In this document: one piece after another, positions 34,907 through 43,364 of the stretch
Numbering within the stretch: the first letter of the stretch is position 1
How the letters are laid out: each line of letters opens with the position of its first letter
Assembly: GCA_001282665.1 (NCBI GenBank)
Contig: LN874948.1
Span: 1-64,000 of the forward strand
Direction of reading: 5' to 3'
Length of the DNA stretch: 64,000 nt
Origin: Clostridiales bacterium mt11
Lineage (GTDB): Bacteria > Bacillota > Clostridia > Tissierellales > Tepidimicrobiaceae
Made by a program: the position numbers and the translations under genes
The notes under the pieces: model-generated
Seen by the model: only the letters and a program-made list of their open reading frames with translations
What the model was told of the DNA's origin: nothing
Databases searched by the model: none

Positions 34907-35863
34907 TCATATAAACAAATATTTAAAATTCCAAAACGCAAAGAAGAATATAACCACCAATATTGGTAGACTTTCTATTAGACTCATCCTCTTTTTAGTA
35001 TTCATATCTTTAATCCAAGGCTCTTCCTGAATAAAAGTATTCAGTTCTATGATTTCTCCTTCATTATTAGCAGGTAAAATTTTAATAAGCTTATAAGATA
35101 TAAATCCAAATAACAGAGCACATAAACCTAAACTTACCAAAGCTATCATCATTTCCCTTCCCTCTGGCATGTTCAGTATATCCGTATTTTCTCCTAGTTC
35201 CTTCCCAATATTGGTAAATAGATACCCTATAGTTAAAGCTATTGTGTTATTCATCGTATGACCAATCATTGTAGAGATTAAAGAATTAGTTTTATATGCT
35301 ATTATTCCAAACAAAATTCCTAAGTAAATTGGTCCTATTAGATTTTGTAGATTAAAATGAAATAATCCAAAAAGTGCAGCTGAATAGATAATAGATTTTT
35401 TCTTCCCAAGACTTTCATAGGATCTCATAATCATTCCTCTAAACATAATTTCTTCACATATACCAGGCGTTAAAGCGATTACCAAAAAACCTAATACATA
35501 TTCTTTAAGATTTGATGGTATAGGTACAGGATTTGGTCTTATCTGAACAAAATTATTCAATAAGATAATACCTAAAAGATTAAAAAATACTGCTACTGGA
35601 TAAGAAAAGATAACAATAAGCAACACAAGCATAGCTTGATGTAAGCTCACTTTATTTAACCTCAGATTATTTTTTACAGAATATCCATTAATATTTAAAT
35701 AAAACAATACGGGTAATAGTATAATCAAGTATTCTGTGATTAAAAGTCCAGTATAAACCTCTTTAGCTTGAGATTTTGCTCCAACAGTTATAAGCAAAAA
35801 AGCTATGGCTAAATATAAAATATTCGTTTCTAAAACCGATGGGCTATTTTTATCTGACATCAT
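34907..35863 (-). CDS. CPBP-family intramembrane metalloprotease
   Basis: A 318-residue membrane protein with about eight helices. The Abi/CAAX-like motifs are EEIMFRGMIM (EExxxR), FGLFHFN and MIGHTMNN, which hold the Glu and His catalytic residues. Bacterial members act in protein maturation, quality control or bacteriocin immunity; substrate unknown. GGAGG lies 12 nt before the ATG. The gene is divergent from asd. Confidence 0.88.
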   Translation of the reverse strand: MMSDKNSPSVLETNILYLAIAFLLITVGAKSQAKEVYTGLLITEYLIILLPVLFYLNINGYSVKNNLRLNKVSLHQAMLVLLIVIFSYPVAVFFNLLGIILLNNFVQIRPNPVPIPSNLKEYVLGFLVIALTPGICEEIMFRGMIMRSYESLGKKKSIIYSAALFGLFHFNLQNLIGPIYLGILFGIIAYKTNSLISTMIGHTMNNTIALTIGYLFTNIGKELGENTDILNMPEGREMMIALVSLGLCALLFGFISYKLIKILPANNEGEIIELNTFIQEEPWIKDMNTKKRMSLIESLPILVVIFFFAFWNFKYLFI

Positions 35864-36001
35864 TTGGAATATTTACCTCCTTTCTTTCATATATTTTATA
35901 CTTTTTAATAATTAAAATCAAATAACCTCTTCTATTAACATATTTTATGTTATATCATATATATTAATAAATAATATTTTTTTGGGAGGTGTCCAGTAAA
36001 A

Positions 36002-36985
36002 ATGGTCAATGTTGGAATTGTAGGCGCAACAGGTATGGTAGGTAGAACTTTTTTGAAAATAATGGAAGAAAGGAAATTCCCAGTAGATAATCTCTATCTA
36101 TTTGCATCAGCTAAATCAAAGGGAGAAATTATTAAATTCAATAATAAAGAATTTAAAATAGAAGAATTAAATGAACATTCTTTTGATAGACCTATAGATA
36201 TAGCTTTATTTTCAGCTGGAGGCAATATAAGCAAGAAATATGCGCCTATAGCAAAAGAAAAAGGAATCACAGTAATAGATAATAGTAGTGCATGGAGAAT
36301 GGAAGATTGGGTACCGCTAATAGTTCCAGAGGTTAATCCTGAAGCAGTACATGGACATCAGGGAATTATATCTAACCCAAATTGTTCTACTATTCAATCC
36401 GTTATACCTTTAAAACCTTTAAATGACAAATACAAGTTAAAAAGGGTGATTTTTTCAACCTATCAAGCTGTTTCTGGTTCAGGCGTAGGAGGAATTAAGG
36501 ATTTAGAAAATGGTTTAGCAGCACCTTACCATAATAAATATCCTCATCCTATTGCTTTTAATGTATTACCCCATATAGATGATTTCTTGGAAAATGGGTA
36601 TACAAAAGAAGAAATAAAGATGATAGAGGAAACAAAGAAGATATTAAATGACCAAGATATAAAAATAACAGCTACTACTGTGAGAGTACCTGTTAGGTAT
36701 GGTCATGCCGTATCTGCTAATATAGAACTAGAAAATAGTTTTGAATTAGAAGATATATTTGAATTATTTAGAAATAGTGATGGAATAGAAGTAATTGATG
36801 ATCCTGCTAACAATGTATATCCTATGCCAATTCTTGCTGAAGGCACTGATACTGTCTATGTAGGTAGAATAAGACGAGATTTTAGCGTGGAAAATGGTTT
36901 AAACATTTGGATTGTAGCTGACAATAGTCGTAAAGGTGCAGCAACCAATACCGTCCAAATAGCCGAATTATTAATTAATAAATAG
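36002..36985 (+). CDS. asd: Aspartate-semialdehyde dehydrogenase
   Basis: A 327-residue enzyme that reduces aspartyl phosphate to the semialdehyde with NADPH, feeding lysine, diaminopimelate, Met and Thr. It has the NADP-binding GIVGATGMVGRTF, the catalytic Cys in SNPNCSTIQ, and RVPVRYGHA. First gene of asd-dapA-dapB. No lysine riboswitch is visible in the 130 nt upstream. Confidence 0.97.
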   Translation: MVNVGIVGATGMVGRTFLKIMEERKFPVDNLYLFASAKSKGEIIKFNNKEFKIEELNEHSFDRPIDIALFSAGGNISKKYAPIAKEKGITVIDNSSAWRMEDWVPLIVPEVNPEAVHGHQGIISNPNCSTIQSVIPLKPLNDKYKLKRVIFSTYQAVSGSGVGGIKDLENGLAAPYHNKYPHPIAFNVLPHIDDFLENGYTKEEIKMIEETKKILNDQDIKITATTVRVPVRYGHAVSANIELENSFELEDIFELFRNSDGIEVIDDPANNVYPMPILAEGTDTVYVGRIRRDFSVENGLNIWIVADNSRKGAATNTVQIAELLINK

Positions 36986-36995
36986 GAGGTATGAA

Positions 36996-37880
36996 ATGAT
37001 GTTTAAAGGTTCTGGAGTTGCAATAGTAACACCTTTTAAGGATGACAAAATTAACTTTAAAAAGCTAGAAGAATTACTTGAATGGCATGTTTCAGAAGGC
37101 ACTGATGCCATAATAATATGTGGCACTACTGGTGAATCTGCCACAATGTCCGATGATGAAAAAAAAGAAGCTATAAGATTTACAGTAGAAAAGATAAATA
37201 AAAGAATACCCGTTATAGCAGGGACTGGTAGTAATAATACTAAACACTCTATTGAATTAAGCCAATATGCAGAAAAAGTAGGAGCAGATGGGTTGTTGGT
37301 CGTAACACCGTATTATAACAAGACAACTCAAAAAGGACTAATAGAGCATTATACAGCTATTGCAGATAAGGTAAATACACCAATTATTATCTATAATGTA
37401 CCTGGAAGGACTGGATTAAATATACTTCCAAAGACTATTATGGAATTAGCAAAACATCAAAATATTAAAGGGGTAAAAGAAGCAAGCGGTAATATAGCTC
37501 AAGTAGCAGAAATTGCAAGATTAGTTCCTGATGATTTCTATATCTATTCAGGAAATGATGATATGATAGTTCCTCTATTGTCATTAGGCGGTCATGGAGT
37601 TATATCCGTTGTAGCAAATATCCTTCCAAAGGATACCCATAATATAGTTGAATATTTCTTAGATGGAGATCTAAAATCCTCTAGGGAGCTTCAGTTGAAG
37701 ATGAAACCATTGATAGATGCTCTATTCATAGAAGTAAATCCTATCCCAGTAAAAGAAGCCATGAATTTACTAGGGATGGAAGTAGGTCCTTGCAAATTAC
37801 CTCTTACATCTATGACTGATGAAAATAAACAAAAATTAATCCATGAAATGTCTCTATACGGAATGAATGTAGGGAGGTAA
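36996..37880 (+). CDS. dapA: 4-hydroxy-tetrahydrodipicolinate synthase
   Basis: A 294-residue TIM-barrel aldolase condensing pyruvate with aspartate semialdehyde. Motifs: GTTGESATM, YNVPGRTG with the catalytic Tyr, and the Schiff-base Lys in GVKEASGN. Two tandem ATGs; GGAGG lies 6 nt before the first. It starts 10 nt after asd. Confidence 0.97.
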   Translation: MMFKGSGVAIVTPFKDDKINFKKLEELLEWHVSEGTDAIIICGTTGESATMSDDEKKEAIRFTVEKINKRIPVIAGTGSNNTKHSIELSQYAEKVGADGLLVVTPYYNKTTQKGLIEHYTAIADKVNTPIIIYNVPGRTGLNILPKTIMELAKHQNIKGVKEASGNIAQVAEIARLVPDDFYIYSGNDDMIVPLLSLGGHGVISVVANILPKDTHNIVEYFLDGDLKSSRELQLKMKPLIDALFIEVNPIPVKEAMNLLGMEVGPCKLPLTSMTDENKQKLIHEMSLYGMNVGR

Positions 37881-37886
37881 TGGATA

Positions 37887-38645
37887 ATGATAAAAATTGT
37901 AATTAACGGATTTCTAGGTCAAATGGGCCAAGTAATCGGTAATCAAATAAAAAACAGCGTAGACATGGAATTAGTTGGAGGAATAGACAAAAATGCCGAT
38001 TCCTATAAAGGCGAAACTAAAGTATATAAAAATCTTGATGATTTTCATGGTGATTGTGATGTAATAATAGATTTTTCTCATCCTACATCTTTAGATAATC
38101 TATTAAAATATGCAAAAACTAATAAAGTGGCTTTAGTAATAGGTACTACTGGATATGAAGAAAAGGAAATGCAAAAACTGAATGAAGCTTCAAAAGAAAT
38201 CCCAATATTTTATTCAGCAAATATGTCTTTGGGAATAAATCTTCTACTATCCTTGGTTTCCAAGGCTGCCTCTGTATTAGGTGAAGATTTTGATATTGAA
38301 ATCATCGAAAAGCATCATAATAAAAAAATAGATGCACCTAGCGGTACTGCTTATATGATAGCTAACAAGATAAACGAAGTATTTGATAACGGTAAAGTAT
38401 ATACCTTTGGTAGAAATACAAAGACAAATAAGAGATCTCCTAAGGAGATTGGCATACATGCAGTTCGAGGTGGAACTATAGTAGGTGAACATGACGTATT
38501 GTTTGCTGGATTAGACGAAACAATAGAGATAAAACACAATGCTTCATCAAAAAATGTATTTGCAAAAGGTGCATTAGTAGCAGCACAATTTATAGTTAAA
38601 AAAGATAAAGGACTATTCAATATGGATGATATAATCAATGGATAA
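37887..38645 (+). CDS. dapB: 4-hydroxy-tetrahydrodipicolinate reductase
   Basis: A 252-residue NAD(P)H-dependent reductase. It has the nucleotide-binding INGFLGQMGQVI, the substrate motif EKHHNKKIDAPSGTA with catalytic His and Lys, and GTIVGEHDV. Completes the operon; the product feeds diaminopimelate for peptidoglycan and, in sporulating Firmicutes, dipicolinate. Confidence 0.97.
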   Translation: MIKIVINGFLGQMGQVIGNQIKNSVDMELVGGIDKNADSYKGETKVYKNLDDFHGDCDVIIDFSHPTSLDNLLKYAKTNKVALVIGTTGYEEKEMQKLNEASKEIPIFYSANMSLGINLLLSLVSKAASVLGEDFDIEIIEKHHNKKIDAPSGTAYMIANKINEVFDNGKVYTFGRNTKTNKRSPKEIGIHAVRGGTIVGEHDVLFAGLDETIEIKHNASSKNVFAKGALVAAQFIVKKDKGLFNMDDIING

Positions 38646-38682
38646 TAAAAACCTACAGGACTTCCTGTAGGTTTTTTATTCA
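38646..38682. terminator. Bidirectional terminator between dapB and hpt
   Basis: AAAACCTACAGG-AC-TTCCTGTAGGTTTTTTATT; a T-run follows on plus and also on minus. It lies between the convergent stops. Confidence 0.9.
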
Positions 38683-39203
38683 TCAAAAGTGAAAATATAG
38701 GGTATATTTCTAAAATAATCTCCATAATTAAGACCATAGCCTACGATAAATACATCAGGTATAGTAAAGCCTACATAATCAGGAAAGATATCTGCCTCCC
38801 TTCTACTTGGCTTGTCCAACATAACGCAGATTTTAATGGATTTTGGTTCTTTCATACTTATAAATTCTACTACTTTTTTCATAGTATGTCCTGAATCTAT
38901 AATATCATCTACAATGATGACATCCTTGCCTCTAACATCCGTCCTTACATCATTAATTATCTCTACAATTCCAGAGGATACTTCATCATGTCCATAAGAT
39001 GAAGTAGTCATAAAGTCAATATTAACAGGAACTTCAAGCTCCCTTATTAAATCAGCGGCAAATATAAAGCTTCCTCTAAGCAGTGATATTACTATAATAT
39101 CATTATCTTTATAATCCTTAGATATTTCTTCTCCTAATTCTTTTACTCTCTGAGATATTTCTTCTCGACTAAATAGTGTTTTAGGCTTTCTATCTAATTG
39201 CAA
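38676..39203 (-). CDS. hpt: Hypoxanthine phosphoribosyltransferase
   Basis: A 175-residue purine salvage enzyme making IMP or GMP from hypoxanthine or guanine and PRPP. The PRPP motif is VIIVDDIIDSGHTM; VISLLRGSFIF and VGYGLNYGDYFRNIPYI are also typical. Confidence 0.96.
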   Translation of the reverse strand: MQLDRKPKTLFSREEISQRVKELGEEISKDYKDNDIIVISLLRGSFIFAADLIRELEVPVNIDFMTTSSYGHDEVSSGIVEIINDVRTDVRGKDVIIVDDIIDSGHTMKKVVEFISMKEPKSIKICVMLDKPSRREADIFPDYVGFTIPDVFIVGYGLNYGDYFRNIPYIFTFDE

Positions 39204-39231
39204 CCTATACCTCTCCCTTCTTTTTTATATA

Positions 39232-39357
39232 CTACTGAAATTTCCTCTTCAATATTAGTTTTATTTCTCTTAGTTCAAATAATATTTTATTTAAAGTATA
39301 CTGCAAACTAACCAATATAATTAACACTATAGAAGTAATTATTATTTTTACATTCAT
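39232..39357 (-). CDS. 41-residue single-pass membrane microprotein
   Basis: A short frame read on the minus strand, beginning MNVKIIITSIVLIILVSL and ending in a basic tail (ELREIKLILKRKFQ). The N-terminal about 18 residues are a strong membrane helix. The ATG is preceded by GGAGG and AAGGAG (8 nt spacing), which supports translation. It lies between hpt and the SSB-like gene, after the terminator of the latter. No family recognised. Confidence 0.6.
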   Translation of the reverse strand: MNVKIIITSIVLIILVSLQYTLNKILFELREIKLILKRKFQ

Positions 39358-39430
39358 AAATCTTTCTCCTTACCTCCAGTCATATTGTGTAAATTATAAC
39401 ATATAATATGGATTTAGTGGAACAAAAAAT

Positions 39431-39483
39431 AATAAAAAAATCATGCTTTCTGTTTTATTATGGGAAATATACAGAAAGCATGC
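39431..39483 (-). terminator. Intrinsic terminator of the SSB-like gene
   Basis: Minus-strand hairpin GCATGCTTTCTGT / ACAGAAAGCATGA followed by TTTTTTTATT, just after the stop. Confidence 0.85.
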
Positions 39484-39495
39484 TCTCATTAGTCC

Positions 39496-40173
39496 TTATA
39501 GTTCCTTTTCACAATCGTCTATTCTATTGTTATCGTTTTCAATATACTCTAATTTAGATACAGATACTTCATAGGCTATCTTTGTTTCTACTTCTTCGTT
39601 GTTGTGTTTTTTTTGATATTCCCGACTTTGGATTCTGCCCCATACCTTAATATGATCCCCTATCAATAACTTTTCGCAAAATCTAGCATTTCTCCCCCAA
39701 GCAATGCAAGGTATGTAATCGGATTTGTTATAAGGTCTATTAACCGCTATAAGTAAATCGGAAATTTCTCTCCCAAAAGGCGTAGTTCTATAAATAGGAG
39801 ATTTACAAATATAGCCGTCTAGATAAATTTCATTGGGAGCTTTTAATAACTCCTCTATTTCTTCCTCATCTTCTAAGGCTCTAATATCCCTTGCAAATAC
39901 AGTCAATACAAGACGACTTGAATTATTGATATACCTATTATAGGACCGCAGCTGACCATAAATCTCTACATAATTACCTAATGATAAATCCATATTTACG
40001 ATTAGTCTTTCAGATATAGTTACAGGCAAAATATCCACTGAATCACTTAACCTAGGGACTTCTAAGTCAAAACTGTAAAATCCCTCACCATACATCTCAT
40101 GACTAAAACTCATTGGTGAACTAATTTTCCCAATAATCTCTACCACATTTGTATCAATTACCTTGTCAATCAC
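39496..40173 (-). CDS. Single-stranded DNA-binding-like protein with two OB folds
   Basis: About 225 residues. Two OB-like halves are seen: residues 1-105 (VVEIIGKISSPMSFSHEM, VEIYGQLRSYNR) and 110-215 (NEIYLDGYICKSPIYRTTPFGREISDLLIAVNRPY, DHIKVWGRIQSREYQKK). The second half is the better SSB match. The acidic C-terminal tip characteristic of SSB is not clear (ends DDCEKEL). GTG at 40173 is preferred (GGGGGAG 9 nt upstream); an ATG at 40182 lies too close to that site. Probably binds ssDNA; not the main replicative Ssb. Confidence 0.75.
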   Translation of the reverse strand: MIDKVIDTNVVEIIGKISSPMSFSHEMYGEGFYSFDLEVPRLSDSVDILPVTISERLIVNMDLSLGNYVEIYGQLRSYNRYINNSSRLVLTVFARDIRALEDEEEIEELLKAPNEIYLDGYICKSPIYRTTPFGREISDLLIAVNRPYNKSDYIPCIAWGRNARFCEKLLIGDHIKVWGRIQSREYQKKHNNEEVETKIAYEVSVSKLEYIENDNNRIDDCEKEL

Positions 40174-40345
40174 TATAATCATCTCCCCCTTATTCTTATG
40201 TTTCTTATAATCTATAACTATGTTTATTCGCTAATTTAAAATAATATGATAGGGACAATGAAATTTTTCATAGATATAGACTTTTTTACCTTCGTATAAA
40301 TAATATGATAATATTTTATCAAATTTTGCTCAATTCTTCCACTTA

Positions 40346-40381
40346 AAAAGCAAAAACCAGTTAAATTTTCATATTAACTGG
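40346..40381 (-). terminator. Intrinsic terminator of the Mur-ligase-like gene
   Basis: Minus-strand hairpin CCAGTTAA / TTAACTGG followed by TTTTTGCTTTTT. Confidence 0.85.
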
Positions 40382-41427
40382 CTAATAATTTCCCTGCTAT
40401 TCCTTAAACATTCATTCCCCATCATCAATAGCAAATCGTTTTTATCTAATAATAGAATTGTGTTTTCAATGCAAATATTCAATTCAGTAAATATTTCATA
40501 ATTAACTTTTTTACTTGTTAATAATAAATCAATATTATTCCTTATTAAACTATCTACCTTATTGACATATAAAAATACCTTCTTTATGCCTATTATTGGC
40601 ATCCAACTTAAAATTACCTCTAAGTTTTTTTTAATAGTATAAATTCCTTGATCGATATCTATGCCGCTTATAACATAAACATCTTTGCACTTAATATTTT
40701 GGATTTCTTCAAATATTAAATTGTAATCTGAAGGCATACTACAATCGTTATCAAGTATCATATAATTCTTATCATATATCTTCTCTAAATGCCTGTAGAC
40801 TCCACTAATCTTAGATAAAACTTCTTGTATTTGACTAACATTTATTCCACAGCTTAGCCCACAAGCTATGGCTCCTAATCCATGATAGATACTCGTCTTT
40901 CCAATTAAATTTATGACTATTGGCACTTCCATAGGCTCAATTTTTATTCCATTTATGGAATTGAACTCCCTTTGTAAACATAAGTTGAATTCAGTATTGC
41001 TAGAGGTGTTAAGACTAGAAGCTGTAATTGTAGCTTTTTTATTTAATCCATATGTTATTATCAACCCTTCTGTGTTCTCTCCTAAAATATACATAGAATT
41101 TGATTCATCTATATTCATGATTATATATTGTCCCCTGCTTACCATACTCCTTATAAAAGGATTTTTGTAATCCTCTTCCTTCAAAGTGGATAGAAGCAAA
41201 ACATCAAAGTACAATTCCATATTCAATACGGATTCTATTATCTTAGGATTCAACTCCATAATTAATACTAGTTTATTTTTTGAAGATAAAATATTTATAG
41301 TCTCTTTTTTGTTTTTATATATAACTTCGTAGTCCAATTTTAGAAATATCTCCTTAGTTATATGATGGGTAATATTGTTCTCATCAGAACTTAGTATTCC
41401 TATTGAAGTTAACGATTGGTATGCCAT
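40369..41427 (-). CDS. Mur-ligase-like protein lacking the ATP-binding P-loop
   Basis: A 352-residue protein. The middle and C-terminal parts resemble Mur ligases such as MurE: VINLIGKTSIYHGLGAIACG and INVSQIQEVLSKISGVYRHLE parallel the family's conserved N-x-x-N-xx-AA and GVxGRxE regions, followed by a substrate-like YMILDNDCSMPSDYN where VDYAHTP-type sequence is usual. The N-terminal GTNGKT loop is absent (SIGILSSDENNITHH instead). An active ligase is therefore unlikely. It begins 22 nt after the PdaB-like gene, so the two are probably cotranscribed, suggesting a peptidoglycan or sporulation role. Confidence 0.65.
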   Translation of the reverse strand: MAYQSLTSIGILSSDENNITHHITKEIFLKLDYEVIYKNKKETINILSSKNKLVLIMELNPKIIESVLNMELYFDVLLLSTLKEEDYKNPFIRSMVSRGQYIIMNIDESNSMYILGENTEGLIITYGLNKKATITASSLNTSSNTEFNLCLQREFNSINGIKIEPMEVPIVINLIGKTSIYHGLGAIACGLSCGINVSQIQEVLSKISGVYRHLEKIYDKNYMILDNDCSMPSDYNLIFEEIQNIKCKDVYVISGIDIDQGIYTIKKNLEVILSWMPIIGIKKVFLYVNKVDSLIRNNIDLLLTSKKVNYEIFTELNICIENTILLLDKNDLLLMMGNECLRNSREIISQLI

Positions 41428-41449
41428 ATAAATGCTCCCTTTTTAGATT

Positions 41450-42220
41450 TTAATTATTTTGAATTTGTCTTCCTGTATTATCCATATGGTAATTATCCTT
41501 ATATATTAGTTGAGATACAGGTACTATTTCGTATCCCTCACTTTGCAACCTTTCAATGATTATGGGAAGATATTCTAAAATATACTTTGCATTATTATGA
41601 AACAATACTATGGAGCCATTTGTTACATTTCTTGTTACTCTATCTACAACAGGTTGGACTCCTAATTCCTTCCAGTCCAATGAATCCACATCCCATTGAA
41701 TAGCATAATACCCATTATCTCTACAAACATCTATCACTCTATCATTATAATCTCCAAAAGGTGGTCTAAATAGTATAGGTTTTTCTTTAATTATTTCTTT
41801 TATCTTATCCCCAGTCACATTTAACTCTTTTGCCATCTCTTCATCGGATAGCTTAGTCATATAGGGATGATTAGTAGAATGATTCCCTACGTCATGTCCT
41901 CTACTATATATTTCTTTTACATGCTCTGGATATTTATCAACCCAAAAGCCTACTAAGAAAAAACTACTTTTAATATTGTACTTATCTAATATCTCTAGAA
42001 TCCCTAAAGTATATTCATCTCCCCAAGCTGCATCAAAACTAAAAGCCAATTTCTTCTCATCAGTTCCTACACTATATATAGGGAGTTCCTTTTTATAAGA
42101 AAATACTTCTGCAATATTTTTGTCTGTCTTAATACTTGTATAGATAATGGAAATCATAATGACAAATATTACAATCATGATTCTTAATGACATATGATTT
42201 TTTGAATATACCTTTTTCAA
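41450..42220 (-). CDS. pdaB: PdaB-like polysaccharide deacetylase (sporulation)
   Basis: A 256-residue NodB-domain protein with an N-terminal membrane anchor (MIVIFVIMISIIYTSI). NodB motifs: FSFDAAWGDE (motif 1), HDVGNHSTNHPYM (motif 2, metal His), FRPPFGDYN (motif 3), WDVDSLDW and SIVLFHNN. It matches the PdaB sporulation group in size and order. In Bacillus PdaB is needed to maintain spores. The TTG start has GGAGGGG 5 nt upstream. Confidence 0.85.
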   Translation of the reverse strand: MKKVYSKNHMSLRIMIVIFVIMISIIYTSIKTDKNIAEVFSYKKELPIYSVGTDEKKLAFSFDAAWGDEYTLGILEILDKYNIKSSFFLVGFWVDKYPEHVKEIYSRGHDVGNHSTNHPYMTKLSDEEMAKELNVTGDKIKEIIKEKPILFRPPFGDYNDRVIDVCRDNGYYAIQWDVDSLDWKELGVQPVVDRVTRNVTNGSIVLFHNNAKYILEYLPIIIERLQSEGYEIVPVSQLIYKDNYHMDNTGRQIQNN

Positions 42221-42520
42221 TGTATCCCCTCCTATAATATCTTTATAATATAATTTATTCTTAAATTATTTTTATATTACTTATGCCAAAAAACTCTTAA
42301 GCTCATAATGTTTTTTTAAAGTTAATATTATTATTACTATTTTTCCTTATAATATATAAACAATTCTTTACATTTAAATAAAAATTATATAATCTATGAT
42401 TATTGACCAAATTGGCATTTTATATACACTTTTTCAAATTTTTCAAGAATATTTTCAACAAAAAAGGTTATCATATTAGTACAACAACAAAAACTTGTTG
42501 CTGTAGAGGAGGAGAAAAAA
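42221..42520 (+). other. AT-rich divergent region upstream of the SASP gene
   Basis: About 300 nt between the pdaB-like gene and the SASP gene. It holds no gene. A sigma-G-like pair, GAATA (about 42446) and CATATTA (42472-42478), occurs but with a 20-nt spacer rather than the usual 17-18. GAGGAGG lies 8 nt before the SASP ATG. Confidence 0.35.
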
Positions 42521-42724
42521 ATGGCTAACAATAACAAAATAGTAGTTCCAGAAGCAAGGCAAGCTCTAGACCAATTAAAATTAGAGATTGCTAGTGAATT
42601 AGGATTAGCTAATTATGATAGTATAGATAAAGGTAATCTACCATCAAGACAAAATGGATATGTTGGTGGATATATGGTAAAAAGGTTGGTAGAAGACGCT
42701 CAAAGACAAATGTCAAATAAGTAA
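42521..42724 (+). CDS. Alpha/beta-type small acid-soluble spore protein
   Basis: A 67-residue canonical SASP: VVPEARQALDQLKLEIASELGL with the germination protease site (LEIASE), then LPSRQNGYVGGYMVKRLVE, the DNA-binding core. Expected in the forespore late in sporulation. GAGGAGG precedes the ATG and a strong terminator follows. Confidence 0.95.
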   Translation: MANNNKIVVPEARQALDQLKLEIASELGLANYDSIDKGNLPSRQNGYVGGYMVKRLVEDAQRQMSNK

Positions 42725-42730
42725 TCTCAA

Positions 42731-42765
42731 AAAGAGGTAAGTGGAATTCCACTTACCTCTTTAAT
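42731..42765 (+). terminator. Terminator of the SASP gene
   Basis: Perfect 32-nt palindrome AAAGAGGTAAGTGGAA / TTCCACTTACCTCTTT, directly after the stop. Confidence 0.8.
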
Positions 42766-42812
42766 ATGATATAATTTAATAAGTTTATATTATTATCAAA
42801 GAGGTGCGTAAT

Positions 42813-43364
42813 ATGTTTATTGAAAACACTGAGGAATTAGCTCAAAATAAATTGCTTTTATTATATCTTATGGATAAATCCGAAAATTCTTTGACTAATG
42901 CAGAAATAACCGAATTTATGTTAGAAAAAAATTATATGAATTATTTTTTAATACAGCAATATTTATCTGAACTTATAGAGTCTAATTTTACCGACTACAT
43001 AGATAAAGATGATAAAAAAGTTTATGTCTTATTAGATAAAGGTAAATTAACTCTCTCCTATTTTGAAGATAGAATACCAGAGAACATAAAAAAAGATATT
43101 TCTGATAAATTCGTTCAAATAAAAGAAGATGAAAAAAAAGCAACTCAAGTCATAGGTGAATACTTTCAAAAAAATGATAACGAATACATAGTCAATTTAA
43201 AACTAATAGAGAACTCTGAAACATTATTCAGCTTGTATTTAAATGTAACAACACCAAAACAAGCTCAAATAATCTGTAATACATGGAAAGACAATACGGA
43301 ATATATCTATAAAAATTTATTAAATATGTTGGCTGATGATAAAATAACCTCAATTGAAGATTAA
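42813..43364 (+). CDS. DUF4364 family protein
   Basis: A 183-residue protein with a winged-helix-like N-terminal half (NKLLLLYLMDKSENSLTNAEITEF, NYFLIQQYLSELIES). It matches DUF4364, a clostridial family of probable DNA-binding proteins of unknown role. ATG at 42813 has GAGG 8 nt upstream; a GTG at 42804 is part of that site. The 3' end overlaps the convergent propeller gene by 15 nt. Confidence 0.85.
   Translation: MFIENTEELAQNKLLLLYLMDKSENSLTNAEITEFMLEKNYMNYFLIQQYLSELIESNFTDYIDKDDKKVYVLLDKGKLTLSYFEDRIPENIKKDISDKFVQIKEDEKKATQVIGEYFQKNDNEYIVNLKLIENSETLFSLYLNVTTPKQAQIICNTWKDNTEYIYKNLLNMLADDKITSIED

Noticed and set aside
35870..36001. Lysine riboswitch before asd-dapA-dapB
   Set aside because: Only about 130 AT-rich nt lie upstream and no lysine-riboswitch-like stems or terminator are visible.
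42446..42478. Sigma-G promoter of the canonical SASP gene
   Set aside because: GAATA and CATATTA are present but the spacer is about 20 nt rather than 17-18, so it is not called as a feature.
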